This document shows, in pieces, positions 23,907 through 33,740 of a stretch of DNA of 64,000 nucleotides; position 1 is the first letter of the stretch; each line of letters starts with the position of its first letter. The notes under the pieces are model-generated. The model saw nothing but the letters and a program-made list of their open reading frames with translations, was not told the DNA's origin and did not search any database. The DNA comes from Ichthyophis bannanicus (Eukaryota > Chordata > Amphibia > Gymnophiona > Ichthyophiidae): NCBI GenBank assembly GCA_033557465.1, contig CM066031.1, positions 170,655,043 to 170,719,042 on the forward strand, in the 5' to 3' direction. Made by a program: the position numbers and the translations under genes.

Positions 23907-24021
23907 CTCTGGAGAACACTTCCGTCCTTGTGGCGCCATTGAATGACGTCACCAGGTGTCCGCCAGGTGATTTATCCTACTATTCACAGAGAACTCCCAT
24001 TACAGGTAAGCAACTTCACTT

Positions 24022-24855
24022 AATCCCCTTTCCCCAAGCCAAATCCTTTAGCCTCTATTTAGGACAGCAGGACATGTGTGGCAAACACTGACCCTACCTC
24101 CAGCAGTGTTGCTTTGCTGCCTCTCACCCTTGTTTTTCAATTAACTGTTCTAGCACAGCAGCAGAAGCACATAAGAACATCATTTCCTGTTGTTGTGGAG
24201 CCAGGTCTTGTGATAAGAACAGCAAAATCTTGTGACTCTCGACCCAGCAGCAGGGTAACTGAAGAACAAAGGCAGGAGGAGGCATGACAACAGTGAGCGT
24301 GATGAACACTCTGCTTTTTTCTATCTCCGCCCCTGCAATTCTTGGCTCATGAATAATCCTCTCCTCCCCACATTCAGCCTCCTCAGGCCAAAAGTGCTGG
24401 ATGATGGAAACCCAATGATTTATTAGCTTACTTATGTCAATAGGACCAGACTGAGCCAGTCTTGAATGGAGGCAAACTATTTGTAAATATGTGATTAGTT
24501 TCTTGAAAAGAGGGTCAAAACAGGGCTTGTGTGGCTTCACTTATTTCAGAGCCATATCTGTATGGATACTCGATTTTTAAGTAACATTTTAACTCAAAAT
24601 TTGAGAGAACTAGTAAGTACGGAGAAAAGGCAAGTCAAAAGAGAGTTATTGGAATGAACAAATTTACTTGCCCATAGTCTTCTACAGTTTTGAAGCTGGT
24701 TTAAAAAAATGAAAATACGCAAGCTTCTAAAGGAACCCAAATGTCAGTCCACTGCAGAAACTATGAAGCTGATTGAAAATTATTTTGCTAATATATCCTT
24801 ATTGTGTTTTCTGTCTCCAATACTGCTGACATAAGCACTTCATATTCATTTAGGA
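24022..24855. other. No gene recognised
   Basis: Unassigned sequence between DIRS-D and the hAT element. The 138-codon minus frame at 24124-24540 has no domain I recognise. Confidence 0.35.
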
Positions 24856-27800
24856 CAGGCATGTCCAACAGATAGATCGCGATCTACCTGTAGATCGCGG
24901 AGGGGTCAGAGATAGATCGCCAGCCCCACTTGGCACCATCTCTCCAGCAGCTCGCCCTGTCACTAGGAGAGAGCTCATGCCGGCAGGTCGTCTGCCGAGG
25001 GCTTGCCGCCACTGCTGATCCTTTGCCTTTTTTCCCTGCTTGCGGGTGTATTGGGGGCACTTGTTGTTTTCGTGCCAATAGTTTGTGGGTACCCCAGGGG
25101 GCCGATGCCCGTGCCCAGCGACGAGATGCCACAGGCCCGGCGTCATACCTGGTCTCCTGCCTCTCAGAATCACCCATTCCTGCCCCCACCCCAACACCCC
25201 TTAGAAGTGTTATCCATTCGCCCGGGCTTTACCTCAATACACTTACCGTATTAGTTGTGTCGTGTGCTGGTCGTTGGTCGCTTTATAGTTTGCTTTCATT
25301 AAACGTTTTCGGACACAACAAAGTGTCAAGAATTTGGTGATTTTGGCAGGCTTTTCCAATTTTGTTCTAACTTGCCTATGCCTTGCCTTCGAATTGGTTC
25401 AAACCACTGTGACTTTTGCTTGCCTCTGCAATTTTATTTTGCCTAGCCTTTGCGTTGATTCTACACTGTGTGCAGAATTTATTAAATCACGTGTGGTGGT
25501 ATTTGAACTTGTTTGGCAGTATTTGATTTTATCTGGTTTGCTGGACAGGTGTTTGAGGTTTTTTGATGATTGTTTAGTGATATTTCATTATTGGTGCCAG
25601 TATGATGATTTCTTATTTTTACTTTTAGAACTGCATGTGTGGTTCTGGCATCTCCAGTCCTTGTACTGCACATCATCCAGAGGTCTTCAGTTCCTGTTGA
25701 TCTTTAATACTTTGGGACAGTGACAGTTTTGGACCAGAATCAGTCAGTGTTTATATTAACTTAGCAGATTTGGCCTTCTTACATCTAGCCACCCCAGTAT
25801 AATGAAGATGAGCAAAACCTACCACTTTCATGATGAATGTGAAATGGACTACTTCTTCATCATGGTGAAAGATAAGTGTTGTTGTCTAATTTGTAACACC
25901 CCAGTATCCTTGTCCAAAAAGGGTAATCTGGAATGTCATTATAAGGCTCTGCATAGCAATAAGTTTGATGCTGATTTTCCACCCAAAAGTGAAATTCGTA
26001 AACTGAAGCTCAAAGAGCTTAAATCGAAATTGGCTACTCAGCAACAGTTGATGGCAAAGCCAAGGTCACATTCGGTCAATGCAACCATAGCATCCTTCAA
26101 GGTCAGCAACCTGATCGCAAAGAAATGCAAACCTTTCACTGAAGGGGAATTTGTAAAAGATTGTTTTCTTGAAGCAGCTGACAATCTTTTTGAAGGATTT
26201 AAAAACAAGAAAGAGATCATAGCTGCTAGTCAAAATGTACAATTGTTAAGAAACACTGTCGTGCGGCGAATAGAAAAGATGTGTGGAGACACAACTGAAC
26301 AATTGTTGGAGGATGTTTCAAATTGTGTTGCTTTCTCATTCCAACTGGATGAATCTACAGACATAAGAGACATAGCCCAGTTACTAGTCTTCATGTGGAT
26401 GGTTTTTGAAGACTTCAGTGTTAAAGAAGAACTACTTGGAATGATTTCTTTAAAAGGGAGAACTACCGGTCAAGAAATATTCAGTTCTATCCATTCTTTT
26501 GTGACAAAGTGTAATCTTCCATTGCATAGACTTGTTTCCATCACTACTGATGGAGCAAGAGCAATGACAGGTGAGGTTAACGGTTTCATAGCCCTCTGTA
26601 GACAGCATGACGACTTCCCAGATTTCCTTTCTTACCACTGCATCATTCACCAGCAAGGTTTGGCAAGCAAGACTCAATACAAAGACTGTCATGGACATCA
26701 CTTTCAAAACTGTAAATTCAGTTCCTGGAAGATCACTTCAAAGATGGCTTTTCAATCTTACTCTTGATGAAGGGGCAGCGGAAATCATTTTGCACACAGA
26801 TGTAAGGTGGCTAAGTAGGCACAAATTTCTGCAAAGATTCTGTGATTTGCTGAATGAAATAAGAAGTTTTTGAAGGGGAGGAGAGATGACCAAGCAGAGT
26901 TGGAAGATGAGGAGTGGTTATGTGATCTGGCATTTCTCGCTGACTTTACAGGCAAACTAAGTGATATGAACCTTGAACTACAAGGTAAAAACAAATGCAT
27001 TGGCGAGATGATGAGTACAGTTTCATCCTACAAGAGCAAATTTGAGCTGATGATGACTGACCTTGCAAACAACACTTTTGATCATTTTCCTAATAGGCAG
27101 GACCATCTGGGACAAAATCCAAATTTTCTTTTTCAGAACGAGAAGTATGTGACAGAAATCTGTTCCGTTATACAGGAATTCAAAAATAGATTCTGTGACT
27201 TCCAAAAAATTGGAACAGTTGAGGAGTACTTGTCATACCCATTCAAAATAGATGTGGACATTAAAGAAACTGCAGCTGCTATCAGTAAAAATTACTCATT
27301 GAACAAGCTATCTCTTGAAAACAAAATATTAACCCTTAAAAATGAAAATTTTCTCAAGACCCATGCTGAGCAAGAATTGTTTTGGAAGCTAGTGCCTAGA
27401 GACAAATTTCCCAACTTGAGAAGATGCAGTGAAGCTGTACACTCCTGTTTCGGATCAACTTATTTGTATGAATCTGCGTTTTCCCATCTGAAACTGACAA
27501 AGAGTACACAACGTTCCAACATGACAAATGAACATTTCCAGGATTCCCTGAGACTAGCCCCCATGCAATATTCACCCAACTTCAAAAAGCTGGTGATGAA
27601 ATGCAGGCTTAGAAGTCTCACTAATGAGCAACAGTGAAATATTAAAGATTGTGCAAGATCAGCCTGGATCAATACTTGACCTAAATTTAACACAAATTAC
27701 TCAATAAAAGTTAAAGAAAGTTATTAAGACAGTTAAAGAAAGTTATTACTCATAAAACTTTAAGAAAAAATGTACTTTCCATTTCCCCTCGCAGTTCTTA

Positions 27801-28031
27801 CTGGATCTTCCTATCTCTGTTTTGTTTTTGCTTAATTTGCTTAACAGCTGATCACATCCAAGTAAATGACAGAAGGTTCATTAAAAATGGGGGGGGGGGG
27901 AATCCTCCAACTTTATTGGGTTAAAATTTAATTTGAAACAAATTTGAAACTTAATTTTCATGGTGGTAGATCACCAGCACTTCTGGCAGGAAAAAGTAGA
28001 TCACGACCTGTTCGAAATTGGGACATGCCTG
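24856..28031 (+). mobile_element. hAT DNA transposon, broken
   Basis: Terminal inverted repeats 'caggcatgtcc' at 24856 and 'ggacatgcctg' ending at 28031, with subterminal 'tagatcgcgatctac' and 'tagatcacgacctg' also inverted. Flanks 'atttagga' and 'acttaggg' are an 8-bp duplication with two mismatches, the hAT size. A transposase gene occupies 25802-27637. The 5' leader of about 950 bp includes the 91-bp block shared with 23816-23906. Confidence 0.9.
25802..27637 (+). pseudogene. hAT transposase (Charlie-like), frameshifted
   Basis: N-terminal BED-type zinc finger ('CCCLICNTPVSLSKKGNLEC', then H-x4-H), then the RNase H-like core: 'FQLDESTDIRDIAQLLVFMW' holds the first catalytic Asp and 'LVSITTDGARAMTG' the second. 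From about 26650 the frame changes twice: 'ILHTDVRWLSRHKFLQRFCD' is in another frame and 'LADFTGKLSDMNLELQGKNK' in a third. The C-terminal hAT dimerisation block is present near 27440 ('YLYESAFSHLKLTKSTQRSN'). The protein resembles the transposase domain related to GTF2IRD2 (Charlie8 type). At least two frameshifts, so not functional. Confidence 0.85.
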
Positions 28032-28840
28032 ACTTAGGGGATGGAAGACCAGCTTCTAATTCTGTGTTACAGAATCTCTATTTGTCTGTTTTATGGGGTT
28101 TTATTCCTATGCGTGGTATAATCTAACTTGGGACTTATGTACCTGTGAAAATGTTTGCAGGTTAGTACTTGTTAATGCAAAATTTAGCTATGAGACGAAA
28201 ATGAGTTCCTGGCTCACTCACATACCACAGCTAAATTCTGCATTAGGGCAGCATAAAATTAAAAGACCTAATGGCCTGAATCTGGGGTCCTCCCAAACCC
28301 CCTGTGAGGGGGCTCCAATCCTTGGTAACCCAGTCTAATGCCCAACCCTAGCCCTCATGCAGAACATAAATGTTTCAAGTCACCTCTCTCCTGGGAAGCC
28401 CCATCACTTAGTGAAAGTAGAAAAATTGGCTGCTGGTTAGTCAGGGTCCTGGGTAGGGAGAGTCAGGTGAGGAAAGCCCCTAACATATTTCATTCATTAA
28501 GGGGTGCAAATCATAGGCGAGGGGTGTTACTTGAAACATTTATGCCCTAAGTCAGGCTGGGTGACACTAGACAACAATAGTTTCGAGGTCCCTCACGGTA
28601 AGGGTTGAGGGACCCTTTTCTAAGCATGTATGTGGTGGAATAGACATTAGATTACCAGAGACTAGAGGTCTTGGATAGGGACAAACAGCTCCTTTTAATT
28701 CAATGCCTGCAGGGGTGTAGTTATTTTATTTTGCAAAAATGAGTCCACATGGCCTTTTTTGTGCACCTATTTTCACAGACTTTGGCATTAATAAGCTGCT
28801 TTGCAGGAATCTGCAATGCAGCAGCTCATTAATGACAAAT
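28032..28840. other. No gene recognised
   Basis: Unassigned. A small hairpin 'gtccctca...tgagggac' lies at 28588-28613; otherwise nothing stands out. Confidence 0.35.
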
Positions 28841-28844
28841 TTAA

Positions 28845-29082
28845 CACTAGAAGTCCCAAAAAGGCATTTTACCTAGAAATCCCAAAGTGTGTCAACTGAC
28901 GCATTATCACGACAAATGCGTTGAGCATGAAATGCAGATGTGAATTAATTTGAAGCTACTTGTTTGTTTACTACATGCAGTATGTGACATCATTACATAA
29001 CTAACATGATTCTAGCAGTGGCGCTGGTATAAACCTTTGAAGATGCATTTGCATCAATTGACGCACTTTGGGGCTTCTAGTG
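28845..29082. mobile_element. piggyBac-like MITE
   Basis: 238 bp flanked by TTAA (28841-28844 and 29083-29086), the piggyBac target. Ends are inverted: 'cactagaagtcccaaaaagg' and 'cactttggggcttctagtg'. Inner arms also pair: 'gtgtgtcaactgacgca' and 'tgcatcaattgacgcac'. No coding capacity, so it would depend on a transposase supplied in trans. Confidence 0.8.
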
Positions 29083-29086
29083 TTAA

Positions 29087-29654
29087 ATGGACTTTGGGCA
29101 AACGTTTACTATTACAAATTGGATTTTTGCAAAAGTCACTTCGCACTCGAGTACATGAAGCCCCTTGTACATAGCCTGTCTTGTGCTGGTATTATCATCC
29201 TGTTATCTTTAGGGACATCTTCTGATATATTTTCAGCTGTCCTTTCAAAATGAAGCTTTTATAACATAAAATGTAAAACAGCAATGTGTACACATGCACT
29301 CAGATGCATTTTCTGACAAAACTCCTGATTACTCTCAGTATATTTTAAATGGTTCCTCTCAGGGGAAGCGTCTGCAAATGGGTTAGTTTTTGCATATATT
29401 ATGAGAGGAATGAACTTCACCTAGTAAGCTAGGGTATGTTAAGCATAATGTCAGTCTCTCAGATTTACTGTTAATGCTCTTAATACTTGTATTGTGCCAA
29501 AGAAAATTTTCTGTGAATTCACAGGGTAAAACATATATAAGCAACATAATATATATGCAAACGTTTTTTTGATATGAAACCCAAGACAATGGAGGCTCTT
29601 TCTGTACCTTTCTGATTGCACTTCTTGGGTCTACGTCGTATAGAATATTCAATT
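29087..29654. other. No gene recognised
   Basis: AT-rich sequence, unassigned. Confidence 0.35.
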
Positions 29655-29820
29655 GGTACTGATATTTCTACCTAGAAATGCCACTCTGAGCAAGCCTGAA
29701 CGTTGCAAATGCTGGAAGCTAACCAGGATTAGACCTGGACAGGGAAGGCCACGTGCTGTGGGCTACAAAGAACAGCAGCAAACTACTAGAGTATCCTGCC
29801 AAGAATGTCAGTCATGGGCT
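29655..29820 (+). mobile_element. 5S rRNA-derived SINE
   Basis: 'gctggaagctaaccaggatt' and 'agacctggacagggaaggcc' match the 5S internal promoter region (GGAAGCTAAGCAGGGTCGGGCCTGG), and 'acgtgctgtgggct' matches the 5S 3' end. A SINE body follows ('cagcagcaaactactagagt', 'atcctgccaagaat'), like the 'CAGCAAACCAC...TGCCAAGAA' body of RTE-tailed SINEs. Not a working 5S gene: the sequence is diverged and the second half compressed. Confidence 0.65.
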
Positions 29821-29970
29821 GCAATCAAGAAAAGTCTGAAAACAGATAAGCTGTTTATCATGCCCACTGATTCTTCTGTTGGTGACACTGTAAATGTGTA
29901 ACGCATTTGGATAAATGGATGTATTTTTTTGATGCTTTACGACTGCTCAGTGCAGATACATGACTTTGCC

Positions 29971-31142
29971 TCAGTTTCTCTGTGCGCACATCTTTTGGTG
30001 AACTTTGAAATCTAATTTCCACCTGAAGCATTCACCACACTCGGTACAGAGAAATGGTTTATCTGCTGTGTGAATCTTTTGATGCGTCAGCATATGGGTT
30101 TTCTGACTGAAGCTTTTATCACACTCCGTGCATTTAAATGGTTTCTCTCCTGTATGAACCCTCTGGTGCGTTGTCAGATGCGATTTATGACTGAATCTTT
30201 TATGGCACTCGGCACATGCAAATGGCTTCTCACCAGTATGGATCCTCAGGTGAATTCTTAAATCTGATTTCCAGCGGAAGCTTTTACCACATTCAACACA
30301 AGCAAATGGTTTTTCTTCCATGTGCATCCTATGGTGTATTCTAAGCTGTGATTTCCAACTGAAAAGTCTATCACACTGAGTACACACAAAGGGTTTCTCA
30401 CCTAAATGCATTCGCTTGTGTATTCTCAACTCAGACTTCCAAAGAAATTTTTTATCGCACTCCGGACATTTAAATGGTCTATCTACCATATGGGTGCTCT
30501 CATGTTGTCTCAGATTGGATTTCTGACAAAATCTTTTATCACAGTCGGGACAATGGAAGGGCTTCTCCCCCGTATGGGTCCTTTCATGTATTCTAAGATG
30601 TGCTTTAAGGGTGAAACACTTAGCACATTCACTACACACATAAGGTTTCTCTCCAGTGTGAATCCTATAGTGTATCCGCAGTTGGGAATTTTGAATAAAA
30701 CCTTTATTACATTCACTACAAACAAATGGTTTCTCATCACAATGGGTCCTCATATGTATCCTTAGGTCGGCTTTCCGACCATAGGATTTATTGCAGTCTG
30801 TACACATAAATGGTTTCTCCCCAGTAGGTTTCACACGGTTTGATTTAAATCTTTTTCTTGATGTGATGCTTTTCTCTGCCTCAGTGCAAATGGGCAACGT
30901 CTGTTCTTCTGTGTCTATCTGGGATCTGGTGGTCTCTGTCTTTCCATAAATTACATTTCCTTTGCTTCTGTCTTCTACAGGGTTCTCTCTTTCCATGTTT
31001 AATACAAACTCTTCCTTACAATCTCTTGCCCCATGAAAGCTTTGAGAAAATGATTCATTTTCTGGAAGTATCTTGTAGGATTCTAGATATCCAGCACTTT
31101 CCTCACACTGGTTCTTTATCTCCATTTTGAATTCATTACTTC
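29971..31142 (-). CDS. C2H2 zinc-finger protein, last coding exon
   Basis: Terminal exon of a probable transcription factor. The minus-strand acceptor is 'ctctcttacccag' just above 31142; the exon opens in phase 1 ('GA AGT AAT GAA'), matching the phase-1 donor of the exon at 32056-32274. About 130 residues of acidic linker precede ten fingers joined by TGEKP-type linkers, starting with 'FMCTDCNKSYGRKADLRIHM'. Nine are normal C2H2; the last ('FLCTECGECFRWKLDFKVHQ', then KMC) has Cys in place of the final His, which still could bind zinc. The frame is unbroken to the stop at 29971. Nuclear DNA binding is expected; the target is unknown. The long ORF can also be read from 31164, but the acceptor makes that upstream part intronic. 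Confidence 0.85.
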
Positions 31143-32055
31143 CTGGGTAAGAGAGAAAGTTCAAATAGGATAAATGCTGATGGCAAAAGAAAATTCTAGA
31201 ATCACATATTCAAGAAAACTCATTGTTGAATGGACATGAGAAACGGGGGACGATCCCTGGTGTAACATATACGATACTATAATTTTAAACCAGAAAAAAT
31301 AGTCATACAAAGGATCTAGATCAGTAAATGAGGCATCATACAACATAAAACACAACAGTCATGCACTGGAGGAAATGGATGAGACCAGAGATACTTAGTA
31401 ACATTTCCATGTGGGATGGACTTGATGGCTTAGAGCCAAATGCTGTGCACTGCCAACAATAAACCTCAGTTCAGTTCTCCAGTTGATACTTTGCTCCCTG
31501 GACCACTGTTCCCTCTAAGCTGTGCGCGTGTGCGCGCGCACATACTTTACAACAGAGCGCACAAAAATTATGGTTCTGATTCTGATAGAAAACAACACAG
31601 ACGTCTTAAAATTTAAAAGTTGTGATTGTAATTACTAGAAGTTTTCCGCTTCATTTAGTAATCATCTATTTTCATGTAATTTGATTAAAATCAATGTGGT
31701 GTACATACTGTATTCTGACGTGTAGTCAAATTTTAAAGTATATAACTCCGAGTGTCGTTATGTGACACAAAAATGTAACCTTCCTTCAAAAGCTGCACAG
31801 CTGATATTTTATGTGCACACAGCCTACAGAAAATTAAAGGGAACATTGCCCTGGACTAGTCAGAAATGCGAAAAAGGCAGTGTTTAAAGTCTGTGGGGGA
31901 GGGGGCACAGCAGCTCAGCCTTCACCAAGTGATGACATTAGCTATCAGAAGTTAGAGACTGATGGTGGGGTTTAATGCTGGAAGTTAGACTAATCCACTT
32001 GCACCAGCCCTGGTTGTCAGTAAGCCTGGTTCAGCTGTAAAATGGTCTTACTTAC
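31143..32055 (-). other. Intron of the zinc-finger gene
   Basis: GT-AG intron inferred from the donor 'G|GTAAGTAAG' (minus strand at 32055) and the acceptor at 31143. It contains a hAT MITE (31504-31848). Confidence 0.75.
31504..31848. mobile_element. hAT-type MITE with perfect 8-bp duplication
   Basis: 345 bp with inverted ends 'cactgttccctctaagctgt' and 'attaaagggaacattg', flanked by 'ccctggac' at both 31496-31503 and 31849-31856. Ends of the type CA.TGTTCCCTCTAA recur in vertebrate hAT MITEs. No coding capacity. Confidence 0.85.
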
Positions 32056-32274
32056 CACTTAGGGGAGGGGGACTATTAATCCTCTCATTTGTCATTGAAT
32101 CGGGATGTGCTGTGAAATACGCCTCTTCCTCCTCTTTAACACGGAGTGTAAATACAGATGTGATAACTGGAAAGCTTGTGCTGGGACTGCCCACAGAGGT
32201 AGATTGATCACTGCAGTTTGGCTCATCTTCTTCTTTAATCTTTGTTAAAACCTCAGGGTCAACTCTTCCAGAAC
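32056..32274 (-). CDS. Zinc-finger gene, upstream coding exon
   Basis: 219-bp exon (phase 1 at both ends) bounded by the acceptor 'tacatttcag' (above 32274) and the donor 'GTAAGT' (below 32056). It encodes 'VDPEVLTKIKEEDEPNCSDQ', which resembles the segment that follows KRAB-A in tetrapod zinc-finger genes (KPEVI..IE.GEEP), then 'FPVITSVFTLRVKEEEEAYF', an acidic linker seen in amphibian finger genes. Splicing in phase to 31142 gives '..PPPLS-G-SNEFKMEIK'. The start codon and any KRAB-A exon must lie further upstream; none was found before 32837. Confidence 0.8.
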
Positions 32275-32837
32275 CTGAAATGTACATACAACTGTAAATA
32301 CATTTGTTCTTCAACTTATTAATTATCACCAGCAGTTAACTATGTTAATTACTGTTAAGCCAGTTCCAGAAATGGGCGTGCTGGTAAGGACTCCATTTGA
32401 GACTGGACCTTATTTTGATATGGAGACCAGAATCTCATCTGAATTTCCTTAGAAAAGGAGTTCCTTGGCCTTTACTCCAATCTTGGGAAAGCAATATGAA
32501 AATGAACAGGGATCTTAACATGTCCTCAGCAAGGATGCAGGATGCACGGTGACAGGACGACACCCATAACTTTGATTCTGGCTAGCAAAAGGTCTTATTA
32601 CTGGGTCTTAGAACAGGCTGTATTAGTCTTGTTTTCAATGACAGCCAAACACTTCTAAACAAGGTTAGTTGGAAGCCATGCTGTCCATGCAGCATATCAT
32701 CCCATTTGTGGATAAAAAATGCTTGCTATAGGGTTTAGTGATTTTCTCTTTATTTATCACATTTGTATCCGGCACAATCTTCTGGGTCCTTTGTTCCCTT
32801 AAGTTGTGTCTTACGGGGTGGGGGAGCAATTAATTAA
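32275..32837 (-). other. Upstream intron, no exon seen
   Basis: No KRAB-A-like or start exon is visible on the minus strand. If the first exons are intact they lie beyond the DIRS nest, making the nest an intron insertion of more than 31 kb (inference). Confidence 0.4.
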
Positions 32838-33641
32838 AGCACAGTTACTCAACTGTAACAGGTGATCGCCGGAAACAGCAGGAATTTAGTCTTCACATAT
32901 GGGCGACATCAGTACCAAAGGAGCGCGAGCACTCCACTGCACCTGTGTGACTGCCTTCCCAACTCCCTCTCTTCAACTGAGTTTGTAGCTGAGAAAGGAG
33001 AGTAAATGAAAACCTATAACTCCTAGGGAAGAAGGGTAGGTTGTGAAGACTAAATTTCTGATGTTCCTGGAGATCACCTGTTACAGGTGAGTAATTAAGC
33101 TATCTCCAGGAATAAGCAGGAAAGTGAAATTAGACCTTACCTTCTAATTGGCATTCCTTGAGTAACTCCAGTCCAGTCCCACACCTCTGGGTAATCTCCC
33201 TCTTCCAGCAGCTTGGAGACTGAGCATGTCAACTTTTGATGACATTAGTGTACTTAGGCAGCTGGCTCCTCCTTCCAGCCCTAGTAACCTACTGATAAAG
33301 CAGAATCAAAAGAACACTAAATAAGTAGGCAAATAAGTATACCCAAACAGACTAACTGTCCAACCTGAGTCCCACCCCCACAAGGGAGGGGCCTCTTTAT
33401 CCCCCGAACAAAAGGCCTTACCTGTGGACTGCTGAGGGCCAAACACATGGCCAACCATAGATGCTGCTTGTAGTAAAACAACAACAGACTGAGGGACCGC
33501 AATACTGGCAGAAACTTCACCGTGTCCCTCGGGATCTCTGATCCCCTACAACCCCTGAACCATACAGCCTCCTGCTACACTTCTTCAGGTCTGGGGTCAT
33601 GTGACTGATCCCTTTGGACTCAACAGGGGGGGGGGGGTTCT

Positions 33642-33740
33642 GGAACTGGACTGGAGTTACCCAAGGAATGCCAATTAGCAGTTAAGGTCTAATTTCACTT
33701 TCCTTATCATCCCTCCAGTCCAGTCCTGCACCTCTGGGAT
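33642..33740 (-). repeat. DIRS-B1 internal complementary region
   Basis: 'ctggactggagttacccaag' through 'aaggtctaatttcacttt' (to 33701) is the complement of B1's left end at 33121-33180; from 33702 it is the complement of the right end. Two to four mismatches show it is old. Confidence 0.75.

Larger units (their letters stand above)
17564..24021 (+). mobile_element. DIRS element D, complete but dead
   Basis: Tyrosine-recombinase retrotransposon on the plus strand: gag, RT/RNase H, Dam-like region and recombinase, in DIRS order. The left end is 'tctccttggacaagcaggat'. The ICR near 23306-23370 contains its complement ('atcctgcttgtccaaggaga') followed by 'aagcgaggttactaacctgt', the complement of the right end ('acaggtaagcaacttcactt', ending at 24021). 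Left and right ends are also inverted copies over more than 100 bp (e.g. 'accacaaggacagaagtgct' versus its complement near 23925). No direct target repeat is seen, as expected for recombinase-mediated insertion. Many stops, and a SINE near the 3' end. Confidence 0.9.

Noticed and set aside
25334..25723. 129-codon frame before the hAT transposase as an extra exon
   Set aside because: Phe/Leu/Cys-rich low-complexity reading of a T-rich leader with no domain.
29655..29775. Functional 5S rRNA gene
   Set aside because: The internal promoter is diverged, the second half is too short and a SINE body follows.
30070..30765. Plus-strand open frames over the zinc fingers
   Set aside because: Antisense shadows of the repeated finger codons; the minus strand has all C2H2 residues.
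33642..33740. Simple inverted-repeat hairpin or MITE
   Set aside because: It is the complement of the element's two ends joined, which identifies a DIRS ICR rather than a separate element.
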